A DNA stretch of 19,001 nt from an uncultured Porphyromonadaceae bacterium (GCA_902462525.1 CABQCA010000030.1:1-19001), one strand, 5' to 3'; positions 6,703 through 15,725 are shown, counted from the first letter of the stretch. The notes: a model not told the origin generated them from the letters alone. Translations and numbers: made by a program.

Positions 6703-8040
6703 ATGGACATTAACACTATCATGGCTTCTCTCGAAGCCAAGCATCCCGGCGAAAAAGAGTACCTCCAGGCAGTGCGCGAGGTTCTTCTGTCGGTTGAAGA
6801 TATCTATAATCAGCACCCCGAATTCGAGCGTAACAAAATCATCGAACGCATGGTCGAGCCCGACCGTATCGTCACCTTCCGCGTGACATGGATCGACGAC
6901 AAGGGCGAAGTGCAGAACAACATCGGCTATCGCGTGCAGTTCAACAATGCCATCGGCCCGTACAAGGGCGGCATACGCTTCCACGCTTCGGTCAATCTTT
7001 CGATTCTCAAGTTCCTCGGTTTCGAGCAGACTTTCAAAAACGCCCTCACCACCCTTCCTATGGGCGGCGCCAAGGGCGGCAGCGATTTCTCGCCCCGCGG
7101 CAAGAGCGACCGCGAAATCATGCGCTTCTGCCAGGCCTTCATGCTGGGCCTGTGGAAGAACCTCGGTCCCGACCGCGACGTTCCCGCCGGTGATATCGGC
7201 GTAGGCGGCCGCGAGGTAGGCTACATGTACGGTATGTACAAACGCCTCGTCAACCAGCACGACGGCACCTTCACCGGAAAGGCACTCGAGTTCGGCGGAA
7301 GCCGTATCCGCCCTGAGGCTACCGGCTTCGGTGCTCTCTACTTTGTGCAGAATATGCTCAAGCAGCGCAACGACACCATCGCCGGCAAGACCATCGCCAT
7401 CTCGGGCTTCGGCAACGTGGCATGGGGTGCTGCCCTCAAGGCTACCGAATTGGGTGCCAAGGTTGTCACTATTTCCGGTCCTGACGGCTATATCTACGAT
7501 GCCGCCGGTCTCGACAGCGAGAAAATCGACTACATGCTCGAACTCCGCGCTTCGGGCAACGACGTTGTCGCTCCTTATGCCGAACGCTTCCCCGGTGCCG
7601 TGTTCTATGCAGGCCGCAAGCCATGGGAGCAGAAAGTGGACATCGCACTCCCGTGCGCCACACAGAACGAACTCAACGGCGACGATGCCAAAGCGCTGAT
7701 CGCCAACGGTGTCGGCATGGTGGCTGAAGTATCGAACATGGGTTGCACTCCTGAAGCTATCGATGCTTTCATAGCCAGCCGCACTGTCTATGCTCCGGGC
7801 AAGGCTGTAAACGCCGGCGGCGTGGCTACTTCCGGCCTCGAAATGAGCCAGAACGCCATGCATCTGCAGTGGCCCGCCGAAGAGGTGGACCAGAAACTGC
7901 ACACCATCATGACTGATATTCACGAACAGTGCCTTCGCTACGGCGTAGAGCCCGACGGCTACATTAATTATATGAAGGGCGCCAACATCGCCGGCTTCAT
8001 GAAGGTGGCCAATGCCATGATGGGTCTCGGCGTCTGCTGA
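6703..8040 (+). CDS. gdhA: Hexameric glutamate dehydrogenase, probably NADP-dependent
   Basis: Glutamate dehydrogenase reversibly aminates 2-oxoglutarate to glutamate and is a main ammonia-assimilating enzyme in gut Bacteroidales. The product has 445 residues, the size of the hexameric GdhA class. The N-terminal substrate domain shows YKGGIRFH (87-94, Lys88), FKNALTTLPMGGAKGG (111-126, with Lys112 and catalytic Lys124) and GPDRDVPAGDIGVGGRE (155-171, with catalytic Asp164). The C-terminal Rossmann domain has the dinucleotide loop SGFGNVAWGAALKA. These are all present and intact. NADP rather than NAD preference is inferred from family similarity, not from a decisive residue. The ATG at 6703 fits both the family N-terminus and the promoter position. 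The gene stands alone, bounded by its own promoter and by an inverted repeat after the stop. A long open frame on the opposite strand here is a shadow. Confidence 0.97.
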   Translation: MDINTIMASLEAKHPGEKEYLQAVREVLLSVEDIYNQHPEFERNKIIERMVEPDRIVTFRVTWIDDKGEVQNNIGYRVQFNNAIGPYKGGIRFHASVNLSILKFLGFEQTFKNALTTLPMGGAKGGSDFSPRGKSDREIMRFCQAFMLGLWKNLGPDRDVPAGDIGVGGREVGYMYGMYKRLVNQHDGTFTGKALEFGGSRIRPEATGFGALYFVQNMLKQRNDTIAGKTIAISGFGNVAWGAALKATELGAKVVTISGPDGYIYDAAGLDSEKIDYMLELRASGNDVVAPYAERFPGAVFYAGRKPWEQKVDIALPCATQNELNGDDAKALIANGVGMVAEVSNMGCTPEAIDAFIASRTVYAPGKAVNAGGVATSGLEMSQNAMHLQWPAEEVDQKLHTIMTDIHEQCLRYGVEPDGYINYMKGANIAGFMKVANAMMGLGVC

Positions 8041-8060
8041 TAATCTTATCCCCTAAATGA

Positions 8061-8136
8061 AAAGGCGGTTTCCAACCGCCGGTTCCCGCTGAGCGTAATT
8101 CTCGGCAGACCGGCGGTAGGAAACCGCCTTTCCATG
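8061..8136. repeat. Long inverted repeat behind gdhA; copy of a dispersed palindromic element
   Basis: Bases 8061-8082 pair with 8110-8131 as a 22-base inverted repeat with one mismatch (A8074 opposite A8118), around a 27-base loop. The arms begin AAAGGCGGTTTCC and end GGAAACCGCCTTT. Alternatively the left arm folds on itself (GGCGGTT, TCC loop, AACCGCC at 8064-8080). Placed 20 bases after the gdhA stop, it can act as a transcription terminator or 3' stabilising hairpin, although no run of T directly follows the stem. The 19-base core at 8064-8082 recurs identically at 17441-17459, and both elements end in TCCATG, which marks a repeat family and not only a terminator. Confidence 0.75.
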
Positions 8137-8139
8137 CTT

Positions 8140-8565
8140 TCGATTGCTTTCGTTTGGGCTTTTTTTGATAATTTTTGTGAAAAGAATCGATTTTATTGGT
8201 GAATGTGCTGAGAATTAGCGTGATATGTACTTTGCCGGTGTGAGGCTGATGTTACGGAATTATGAAATATTAATTATTTTGCGAAATTATTTTGTTTTAT
8301 TACGAAAAAAGAAGTAATTTAACGCCCTGAAATCATATCATAGGAGAAAGCACAATATACAATTGTTAACGATGCAGTCATATTTAGTGGAAAATTTAAG
8401 TTTTGGGATGTGTGGAGAAATACGCCACGAATTTAATCTGGATTTCTGAGATGTATGATTGTATTATACCATGAATCAGAGTGTTGTAATAAAAATTATT
8501 CATTAATCTGAAATAAATCAACCCCGAACGATACGCAATTCTAATTAGTATTTAACAACGTTTTT
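8140..8565 (+). promoter_or_regulatory. AT-rich leader and regulatory region of the SusCD locus
   Basis: About 425 bases with no credible gene, much richer in A and T than the flanking genes. A T run lies at 8160-8166. A 10-base direct repeat, AATTATTTTG, occurs at 8272-8281 and 8285-8294 (13-base period), and TTAATCTG appears near 8433 and 8513. I found no exact TAnnTTTG with a -33 partner, so the promoter is not assigned. The length suggests a regulated promoter or a long 5' leader, but no regulator gene (sigma/anti-sigma pair, hybrid two-component system or SusR) is adjacent. Confidence 0.4.
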
Positions 8566-10533
8566 ATGAAATTTTCTAAATTTTTTATCGGACTTATGCT
8601 CGCTTCTGCTTCATGCCTGTTCTATCCGGCATGCAGCAGTAGCAACGACGAGCCGGACACGCCCGCGGTCGACGGCATCAAGGTCGAGCTTGTCCTTCCT
8701 GCGACGGTCGAAATCGAGCAGGGCGGCACCGCTTCGGTCGGTATGAAGGCCGGCAGCGATGCCAAGACCACCGACAAGGTGTTGCTTCAGGGCGCCGACA
8801 ACAAATCGACCGAGTGCATCGTAAGCTCCGTTGCCAACAGCACGCTCAGCTTCACCGTGCCGCGGTCGGTGGCCGAAGGTACATATAATGTATATGTGGC
8901 ACGCGGCAACAAGAAGACCGGCAACCTCGGCGCACTCACCATCAAGTACAAGAGTAATGCCTGGAAGCCCGACGAAGGCACTACGGTGTTCGGTACAGTC
9001 ACCGCCGACGGCCAGCCCGTGGCCGGCGCCGTGATCAGCGACGGCGTGGACTTCGCCCAAACCGATGCCGACGGCCGCTATCAGATGAAATCGAAGAAAG
9101 CGCTCGGCTATGTGTTCATTTCAGTTCCTTCCGGCTACGAACCTCTGAAATCGGGTATTCTGCCGCTGATGTATTCGCAGCTCCAGTACCCGGGCAACAC
9201 CACTCCCGAGAACATCGATTTCAAGCTTAAGAAAGTGGACCAGACGAACTACCGTCTGCTCGTCTTCGGCGACATGCACCTTGCTGACCGCACCGAGGAC
9301 ATCAAGCAGTTCCGCGAGTTTGCCGCCGATGTCAAGGCCAACGGCATAAAGGGCACTACCTATGCTCTGACCCTCGGCGACATGACCTGGGACCTCTACT
9401 GGTACTCGAACAAGTTCCAGTTCCCGCAGTATCTGAGCCAGATGAACACTTTGTTCGACAACTTGATGGTGTACCACACCATGGGCAACCACGACAACGA
9501 CATGAACGCCACCAACAATCCCGGGGCGAAGAATCCGTTCATAGTGTCGCTGGCGCCTAACTTCTACTCGTTCAACATCGGCGGCGTGCACTATGTGGTG
9601 CTCGACGATATCGACTGCAGCGAGTACGACGGCACCTCATCGCGAAACTATACTGCCAAAATCTTCGTTCCGCAGCTCCGCTGGCTCGAAAAGGATCTCA
9701 GCTACGTGGACAAAAACACACCGGTGGTTCTTGCCATGCACGCTCCGGTGTTCTATCCTTCAGGTGCCACAGGTTTCCGCAAGGACCTCTCCAACGGCGA
9801 CGAGCTGCTGCCGCTGCTCAAGGACTTCAAGACCGTTCATATCGTCACCGGCCACACCCACAAGACCTACAACGCCACTTCTAAGGCCTCGGTGCTTAGC
9901 GCATATCCCAACATCATGGAGCACAACGTGGCCGCCGTCTGCGGCGACTGGTGGTGGAGCGGACACCTCACGCCCGGCGCCCTGACCGCGCACGACGGTT
10001 CGCCTGCCGGATATGCCATGTGGGATATAAACGGTCAGGATATAAAGTGGCTTTATAAGGGTACAGGCCTCGATGAGAACGTGCAGTTCCGTGCCTATGA
10101 CCTCAACAACGTGTCGTTCTCACTCGACAAGGACGTACCCAAGCTCACCAACGCCGCCATGAAGACCGAGTTCTCGAAGTACTGCGCCCAGTATCCGGAG
10201 CGCGCCGACAACAAGGTGCTCATCAATCTCTGGAACTATGACCCCGAATGGACTGTCACCGTTACCACCGAGACCGGAGAGAAATTGACCGCCACCGCCG
10301 TTCAGCGCTACGACCCTCTGCACGTGAAGGCCATGACCGCCAAGCGCTACAACAGCGCCAACTGCACCAGCACCCCGAGCTTCGTGACACAGAACTTCTG
10401 CCACTTCTTCGAAGTGACCGCCCCCAACCCCGAGGTTGACCTTACAATCACTGTCACCGACCGCTTCGGCCGTACCTTCACCGAAAAGATGGAACGTCCG
10501 AAGGCATTCGATATCGACTCCTACAAATGGTAA
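8566..10533 (+). CDS. Calcineurin-like phosphoesterase lipoprotein (three-domain Bacteroidota type)
   Basis: A predicted lipid-anchored metallophosphatase of 655 residues. The signal peptide ends in the lipobox YPAC with Cys23; the following SSSNDEP is acidic, as in surface-exported Bacteroidota lipoproteins. Domains: a TIG/Ig-like module (about 37-128), a carboxypeptidase-regulatory-like beta-sandwich of the MetallophosN type (about 135-223), the catalytic calcineurin-like domain (about 229-435), and a C-terminal MetallophosC-type domain (about 455-650). Catalytic-domain metal ligands are all visible: Asp236 and His238 (GDMH), Asp272 (LGDM), Asn308 and His309 (GNHD), His392 (MHAP), and His430 and His432 (GHTH). 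The substrate (phosphomonoester, diester or pyrophosphate) is not predictable. It is the first gene of the SusC/SusD locus, 93 bases before susC, so it probably acts at the cell surface or in the periplasm on the imported substrate. Confidence 0.9.
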   Translation: MKFSKFFIGLMLASASCLFYPACSSSNDEPDTPAVDGIKVELVLPATVEIEQGGTASVGMKAGSDAKTTDKVLLQGADNKSTECIVSSVANSTLSFTVPRSVAEGTYNVYVARGNKKTGNLGALTIKYKSNAWKPDEGTTVFGTVTADGQPVAGAVISDGVDFAQTDADGRYQMKSKKALGYVFISVPSGYEPLKSGILPLMYSQLQYPGNTTPENIDFKLKKVDQTNYRLLVFGDMHLADRTEDIKQFREFAADVKANGIKGTTYALTLGDMTWDLYWYSNKFQFPQYLSQMNTLFDNLMVYHTMGNHDNDMNATNNPGAKNPFIVSLAPNFYSFNIGGVHYVVLDDIDCSEYDGTSSRNYTAKIFVPQLRWLEKDLSYVDKNTPVVLAMHAPVFYPSGATGFRKDLSNGDELLPLLKDFKTVHIVTGHTHKTYNATSKASVLSAYPNIMEHNVAAVCGDWWWSGHLTPGALTAHDGSPAGYAMWDINGQDIKWLYKGTGLDENVQFRAYDLNNVSFSLDKDVPKLTNAAMKTEFSKYCAQYPERADNKVLINLWNYDPEWTVTVTTETGEKLTATAVQRYDPLHVKAMTAKRYNSANCTSTPSFVTQNFCHFFEVTAPNPEVDLTITVTDRFGRTFTEKMERPKAFDIDSYKW

Positions 10534-10536
10534 CGA

Positions 10537-10573
10537 GGCTCCGTCGCGGCATAACAGGTGCCGCGGCGGAACC
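10537..10573 (+). promoter_or_regulatory. Intercistronic GC-rich hairpin between phosphoesterase and SusC genes
   Basis: CCGTCGCGGC at 10541-10550 pairs with GCCGCGGCGG at 10560-10569 (nine Watson-Crick pairs and one T-G wobble; loop ATAACAGGT). The stem extends outward to 10537/10573 with one mismatch. It starts 4 bases after the phosphoesterase stop. No T tract follows, so it is not a classical terminator. It may set the relative levels of the two messages through RNA processing or partial termination; the role is inferred. Confidence 0.5.
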
Positions 10574-10626
10574 GATGCCACACCCTATCCACGAAAAACA
10601 AATTCCAATCACACATTATTTATTCT

Positions 10627-13600
10627 ATGAAACTATTCACAAGACTGATGTTCGTGCTTGCGATATTGTTGTCGACCGCCTCGGCAGCTATCGCACGCGA
10701 AGTGAAAGGCACCGTCACAGACACCTCTGACGAGCCTTTGATCGGTGTCTCAGTGGTGCCCGGCAACAGCAAGACCGGCGTTTCCACCGACATCGACGGT
10801 AATTTCGCTATCGTCGTCCCCAACGGCGCAGTGACTCTCAAGTTCTCATACGTGGGATACACCGAGAAGACTGTCAACGTCGGAGCCGACGAAAACAACA
10901 TTCGTGTTGTCCTTGAGGAGAGCTCCACAATGCTCGAAGAAACCGTGGTCATAGGCTACGGTACACAGAAGAAAGTGAACCTCACCGGTGCCGTGGCATC
11001 GATCGACGGTGCCAAGTTCGAGGACCGCACCGGCGGCTCTGTCACCAACATGCTCCAGGGCTCGGTGGCCGGTCTTAACGTAAGTGTGACCAACGGCCGC
11101 CCCGGTACTTCCGGCTCGCTTAACATCCGCGGTACCACTTCTATCAACTCGGCAGGCCCGCTGGTGCTCATCGACGGTTCCGTCGGTGAAATCAATGACC
11201 TAAACCCCAACGACATCGACAATATCTCCGTCATCAAGGACGCATCGGCAGCCGCAGTGTACGGTGCCCGTGCAGCCTTCGGTGTCGTGCTTATCACCAC
11301 AAAGAGCGGTCAGGAGAAGGACGGCAAAGCCACCGTACGCTACAGCGGACGCTTCGGCTGGACCGCACCTACTACATCGACCGACTATGAGACACGCGGC
11401 TACTGGCACGTGTACACTGTCAACGAGTTCTTCCGTGCCGCTCAGGACACTCCTTACTGGTTCTATGACGACTACGACATGATGCAGCTTCTTGCCCGTG
11501 TCAACGACAAGACCGAACATCCTGACCGTCCCTGGGTGATTGAATCCAACCGCAAGGGCCGCAATCAGTACTACTATTACGGCAACTACGACTGGTACCA
11601 CACCCTCTTCCGCGACAGCCGTCCCCAGCAGCAGCACAATATCTCGGTGTCGGGCGGCAACAAGGCCGTGCGCTACTTCCTCTCCGGCGGTTTCGACCGT
11701 CAGGAAGGTATGCTCAAGGTAATCCCCGACGTGTACAAGAAGTACAACATGCGCTCGAAAATCGATGTGAACATCAACAAGTGGGTTTCGCTGAGCAACA
11801 ATACTTCGTTCTTCGGTTCGACATACGACTATCAGGGCCGTACCGGTATTGACGCCACTCTCGGCTATGTAGGCCGTCACGCTCTTTCGTGCGTGCCTAT
11901 AGTCAATCCTGACGGTACACATATCCGTGATACTCCGTACTCTGACTACGCAGTGGGCAACAGCCGCCACTCCGAAATCATCGACGGCAAGCATCCCAAT
12001 GTCGACAAAAAGACCGATTTTACTACTACTTTCCGCCTGAACATCAATCCCATCAAGCAGCTCACCATCACCGGCGACTTCACCTACCGCTTCTACCAGA
12101 CACGCAACCAGAACCGCGGCAACAATGTGGAATTCAGTACATACCCCGGTGAAATTCTGGTATGGAACTCCGGTGCCGGTCTCAATGACCTCCGCGAAAG
12201 CATCAACACCACAAACTACTACGCTGTAAATGCCTTCGCCACTTACAAGGAAACATTCGCCAACGATCACAATTTGACCGTGATGGCTGGCTACAACTAC
12301 GAGCGCCGCAATGTGGTAAACCGCGGTATGAGTGCCGAAAATCTTATCTCCGAAGATCTTACCGACTTCAACCTCGTAGGTGTGAATGATAAGGGTGACA
12401 AGATTTCCGACGTTACCGGCAGCCAGAACCAGTATGCTCTCGAAGGCATCTTCGGCCGTATCAACTACGATTACAAGGGCAAATACCTGCTCGAACTCTC
12501 GGGACGCTACGACGGTACCTCGCGCTTCGGCAAGGGTCACCGCTGGGGCTTCTTCCCGTCGGGTTCGCTGGGCTGGCGCTTCACCGAAGAAAGCTTCATG
12601 GCTCCTACACGCAACTGGCTCAGCAACGGTAAAGTGCGTCTGTCGTACGGCGAGCTGGGCAACCAGAACGTATCGAGCTACTACACTTTCCTTCGACTTA
12701 TTACAAATCATAATTTCGACAGCTATACATTCGACGGTTCTACCAAGGGTGCATACACTTCGCTCGGCGATCCCATCGCATCGGACATGACATGGGAAAC
12801 CTCCAAGCAGTGGGACCTCGGTCTTGACCTCGGTTTCCTCAACAACCGACTCAACTTCACCGGCGACCTCTATATCCGCGACACAAAGGACATGCTCACC
12901 GACGGCGTTGCACTTCCGTCGGTCTACGGCGCAGATCCTCCACAGATGAACACCGCTGACCTCCGTACCAAGGGCTACGAAGCCTCGATTTCGTGGAACG
13001 ACAACTTCCAGCTCTTCGGTCATCCCTTCAGCTACAGCGTAGGCTTCAACATCAGCGACTACCGTTCGGAAATCACACGCTATGACAACCCGAGCAAGAC
13101 CTTTGCCAAGGACTACTACGAGGGCATGCGAATAGGCGAAATATGGGGCTACCGTTTCGACGGCCTTTTCCAGACCACAGAGGAAGCTCTTGAATATGCC
13201 TCGAAAGTCGACCTCAGCGACGTGACAACAATCCGCAACAAGGGCGGCTGGCAGGCCGGCGACGTTAAGTTCGTCGACCTCAACGGCGATAACAAGATCA
13301 GCGTGGGTGCAAACACCGTCGACGATCCCGGCGACCGCACAATCCTCGGCAACTCGCTGGCATCGCTGCAGTACGGCTTCAACGCATCGTTCCGTTACTT
13401 CGGCTTCGACGTGTCAGCATTCTTCCAGGGCACCGGCAACCACTACTGGTATCCTACCGGCCAGTGCATGCCTTTCTGGGGCGCTTATTCCTACAGCTAC
13501 GTATCGTTCCTCCGCAGCGACTTCCGCGACCTCATCTGGAGCGAGGACAACCCCGATGCCTACTTCCCCCGTCCTATGGCTTACGCAGCAACCGGCGGCA

Positions 13601-13881
13601 ACCTGGCTCAGGTCAACGACCGCTACCTGCAGAATCTCCGCTACCTCCGCTTTAAGAATCTCACCATCGGCTACACTCTGCCGCAGAAGTGGACAAAGAA
13701 GGCTTATATCGAAAAACTCCGTGTGTACTTCACCGGCGAGAATCTCCACTACTGGTCGCCTCTGAAGAAGCACACCAAATGGCTTGATCCCGAAAGTGCC
13801 TACAGCCGCAGCGAACAGAACAACAACCTGGCCTACACTTTCCCCAAGACATATATGTTCGGTATCGACATCACTTTCTAA
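10627..13881 (+). CDS. SusC/RagA-family TonB-linked outer-membrane transporter
   Basis: Outer-membrane active transporter that pairs with a SusD lipoprotein to import oligosaccharides or other large ligands. The product has 1084 residues from the ATG at 10627, typical for SusC. Order: signal peptide (about 1-23, ending ASAAIA), a carboxypeptidase-regulatory-like domain (REVKGTVTDTSDEPLIGVSV through VVLEESS, about 24-100), a TonB-box region (ETVVIGYGTQKK), the plug with NMLQGSVAGLNVS, LNIRGTTSIN, LVLIDGSVG and the SusC signature DASAAAVYGARAAFGVVLI (about 200-218), then a large beta-barrel ending in aromatic Phe (MFGIDITF). No N-terminal STN signalling domain is present, so it does not look like a direct sigma/anti-sigma transducer. 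The open frame runs upstream to 10558, but only the ATG at 10627 gives a signal peptide. SusD follows after 18 bases. Confidence 0.96.
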   Translation: MKLFTRLMFVLAILLSTASAAIAREVKGTVTDTSDEPLIGVSVVPGNSKTGVSTDIDGNFAIVVPNGAVTLKFSYVGYTEKTVNVGADENNIRVVLEESSTMLEETVVIGYGTQKKVNLTGAVASIDGAKFEDRTGGSVTNMLQGSVAGLNVSVTNGRPGTSGSLNIRGTTSINSAGPLVLIDGSVGEINDLNPNDIDNISVIKDASAAAVYGARAAFGVVLITTKSGQEKDGKATVRYSGRFGWTAPTTSTDYETRGYWHVYTVNEFFRAAQDTPYWFYDDYDMMQLLARVNDKTEHPDRPWVIESNRKGRNQYYYYGNYDWYHTLFRDSRPQQQHNISVSGGNKAVRYFLSGGFDRQEGMLKVIPDVYKKYNMRSKIDVNINKWVSLSNNTSFFGSTYDYQGRTGIDATLGYVGRHALSCVPIVNPDGTHIRDTPYSDYAVGNSRHSEIIDGKHPNVDKKTDFTTTFRLNINPIKQLTITGDFTYRFYQTRNQNRGNNVEFSTYPGEILVWNSGAGLNDLRESINTTNYYAVNAFATYKETFANDHNLTVMAGYNYERRNVVNRGMSAENLISEDLTDFNLVGVNDKGDKISDVTGSQNQYALEGIFGRINYDYKGKYLLELSGRYDGTSRFGKGHRWGFFPSGSLGWRFTEESFMAPTRNWLSNGKVRLSYGELGNQNVSSYYTFLRLITNHNFDSYTFDGSTKGAYTSLGDPIASDMTWETSKQWDLGLDLGFLNNRLNFTGDLYIRDTKDMLTDGVALPSVYGADPPQMNTADLRTKGYEASISWNDNFQLFGHPFSYSVGFNISDYRSEITRYDNPSKTFAKDYYEGMRIGEIWGYRFDGLFQTTEEALEYASKVDLSDVTTIRNKGGWQAGDVKFVDLNGDNKISVGANTVDDPGDRTILGNSLASLQYGFNASFRYFGFDVSAFFQGTGNHYWYPTGQCMPFWGAYSYSYVSFLRSDFRDLIWSEDNPDAYFPRPMAYAATGGNLAQVNDRYLQNLRYLRFKNLTIGYTLPQKWTKKAYIEKLRVYFTGENLHYWSPLKKHTKWLDPESAYSRSEQNNNLAYTFPKTYMFGIDITF

Positions 13882-13899
13882 TTCTCAGACTATCCTACA

Positions 13900-15330
13900 A
13901 TGAAAAAAATATTATTAGGACTTTCGGTTGCCGCTCTGGCGCTCACCTCGTGTGAGGACGCCATCGACCTCACGCCACAGGACCGCGTGAGTCTCGACGA
14001 CTATTTCAAGACGGCCTCCCAGCTGGAGATGTTCTCCAATCCACTCTACAATAATCTTCTCGACAAGGAACCTGAGCGGGAGAAGAGCGACATGTACATC
14101 ACGCAGCAGCTCAGCGATGTTATGCGCGGCGGCACATTCCGCACTACCCCGACCAAAGCCGGAACCGGCGGCTGGAGCTGGGGCAATCTGCGCCGTATCA
14201 ATGCCCTGATGCAGTATGCGCCCGAAAAGTGCTCCGATCAGGCCGCTGTGAACAAGTACACCGGTATCGGCGCTTTCTTCCGCGCCTACTTCTACTATGA
14301 GAAGGTGAAACGCTTCGGCGATGTGCCCTGGTACGACCATGAAATCGGTTCGGCCGACGAAGACCTCTACAAGCCTCGCGACAGCCGCGAACTTGTGATG
14401 GCCAACATAGTAAAAGACCTCGACTATGCCATCGAGAACGTTCCCGCAAAGAGCGCCGAGGCCAATAATCCTTACCGTGTGACCAAAGGTGCCGCTCTGG
14501 CGCTGAAAGCACGTATATGTCTCTTCGAAGGTACTTTCCGCAAGTACCACGGCATCAACCTCGATGGCCACGACTACCGCTGGTATCTCGAGCAGGCCGC
14601 CGATGCCGCACAGAAACTTATGGACCGCAAGGAATACAAACTCTACTCAACCGGCAAATTCGATGAAGACTACCGCGACCTCTTCGTATTCGCCGACGCC
14701 AATCCCGACGAATATATCCTCGCTATCCGCTTCTCTGCCGCCACGGGCGCATTCCATGAAGCAGCATCGTCGACACTTCAGGGTACCGGCGGCCGCCCCG
14801 GCTTCCCAATGAAGCTTGTGAACCAGTACCTGATGAAGAACGGCGATCGTTTCACCGATCAGAACGGTTGGGAAACCATGCAGTTCATCGATCAGGTGAA
14901 GAACCGCGACCCGCGTCTCGCTCAGACAATCCGAACCACCAACTACACCCGTATCGGCCAGACCAAAGTTCTTGCCGCCGATCTTGGCGCTTCGGTCACC
15001 GGCTTCCAGCCCATCAAGTTCGTGCAGGCTCCCGACGCCGACGGCCAGAATATCGACAACAAGCGCTCCACCAACGACATGCCAGTTCTCCGCTATGCCG
15101 AAGTACTCCTCAACTATGCCGAAGCAAAGGCCGAATTGGGCACCATCACTCAGGACGACCTCGACAAGTCGGTCAATCTGCTTCGTGAACGCGTAGGCAT
15201 GCCTAAAATGTCGCTTAGCTTCTCGAACGCCAATCCCGATCCTTTCCTTCTCGACCCCAATTACGGTTATACCAACGTAACGGGCGAGAATCAGGGTGTA
15301 ATCCTCGAAATCCGCCGCGAGGCGCCGTAG
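13900..15330 (+). CDS. SusD N-terminal fragment (open frame before the shift)
   Basis: A 476-residue open frame with the lipoprotein signal MKKILLGLSVAALALTSC and most of the SusD fold: the N-terminal part (DLTPQDRVSLDDYF) and helical repeat region (RINALMQYAPE, FFRAYFYYEKVKRFGDVPWYD, ALALKARICLFEGTFRKYHG), then the C-terminal SusD domain up to LRYAEVLLNYAEAKAELG and NLLRERVGMP. It stops at 15328-15330, 8 bases before the second fragment's ATG. If translated alone it would lack the last quarter of the C-terminal domain and probably misfold. Confidence 0.75.
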   Translation: MKKILLGLSVAALALTSCEDAIDLTPQDRVSLDDYFKTASQLEMFSNPLYNNLLDKEPEREKSDMYITQQLSDVMRGGTFRTTPTKAGTGGWSWGNLRRINALMQYAPEKCSDQAAVNKYTGIGAFFRAYFYYEKVKRFGDVPWYDHEIGSADEDLYKPRDSRELVMANIVKDLDYAIENVPAKSAEANNPYRVTKGAALALKARICLFEGTFRKYHGINLDGHDYRWYLEQAADAAQKLMDRKEYKLYSTGKFDEDYRDLFVFADANPDEYILAIRFSAATGAFHEAASSTLQGTGGRPGFPMKLVNQYLMKNGDRFTDQNGWETMQFIDQVKNRDPRLAQTIRTTNYTRIGQTKVLAADLGASVTGFQPIKFVQAPDADGQNIDNKRSTNDMPVLRYAEVLLNYAEAKAELGTITQDDLDKSVNLLRERVGMPKMSLSFSNANPDPFLLDPNYGYTNVTGENQGVILEIRREAP

Positions 15331-15338
15331 AGTTCTGC

Positions 15339-15725
15339 ATGGAAGGTCAGCGTATGGCCGATCTTCTCCGCTGGAAGGCCGGCTACTGCCTCGATCAGGA
15401 TATCCATGGCATGTACTTCCCCGGCCCCGGCCAATATGATGTCACCGGCGATGGTAAGCCCGACATTATTCTTGTCGCTTCAACAGGTGTGGCCCCCAAG
15501 CCCGGTGAAGATCAGCAGGTGTACAAAATCGGTTCCGACGTATTCCTTACGAATGGCGACAACGGCGGTCTCCTTGACTATCATACAGGCGTAAATCAGG
15601 ACCGTATGGGATTCAACGAGGCCCGCGACTATTACTATGGCATTCCTACCGATGAGTTTAACCTCAACCCGAATCTCACCCAGAATCCGGGCTGGACTGA
15701 TATCGACCGTAAGAATTTAAAATAA
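15339..15725 (+). CDS. SusD C-terminal fragment (after the frameshift)
   Basis: A 128-residue frame starting at an internal Met (MEGQRMADLLRW) that is the continuation of the SusD domain, not an independent gene. It ends in the typical SusD tail, with GIPTDEFNLNPNLTQNPGW (about 102-120). It lacks a signal sequence, so if made it would stay in the cytoplasm. Gene finders are likely to call it a separate small SusD-like protein. Confidence 0.7.
   Translation: MEGQRMADLLRWKAGYCLDQDIHGMYFPGPGQYDVTGDGKPDIILVASTGVAPKPGEDQQVYKIGSDVFLTNGDNGGLLDYHTGVNQDRMGFNEARDYYYGIPTDEFNLNPNLTQNPGWTDIDRKNLK

Larger units (their letters stand above)
13900..15725 (+). pseudogene. SusD/RagB-family lipoprotein gene, frameshifted
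   Basis: SusD proteins are surface lipoproteins that lid the SusC barrel and capture ligand. The gene is split: frame 1 runs 13900-15330 and stops at TAG 15328-15330; the rest continues in the -1 frame to 15725. The break falls within the SusD motif EIRRERxVExxxEGxRxxDLLRW: frame 1 reads EIRREAP then stop, while the other frame gives VEFCMEGQRMADLLRW. Inserting a single C after GAG at 15319-15321 restores EIRRERAVEFCMEG, so the simplest event is loss of one base at 15321/15322. The repaired product would be about 608 residues with lipobox LTSC (Cys18), the normal family size. There is no homopolymer or slippery heptamer at the site. It could be a true null mutation or an assembly error. The SusC partner upstream is intact. 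Confidence 0.88.

Noticed and set aside
6619..7923. Long 434-residue open frame opposite gdhA
   Set aside because: It lies fully antisense to an unmistakable glutamate dehydrogenase. Such frames arise from the strong codon bias of GC-rich genes; no domain or start context supports it.
11200..13023. 607-residue open frame opposite susC
   Set aside because: It is antisense to a clear SusC gene, with low-complexity Val/Ala/Glu-rich composition typical of a shadow frame.
15301..15345. Programmed -1 ribosomal frameshift as an explanation for the split SusD gene
   Set aside because: A -1 shift would restore the frame, but there is no slippery heptamer before the stop and SusD proteins are not known to use recoding. 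A lost base is simpler.
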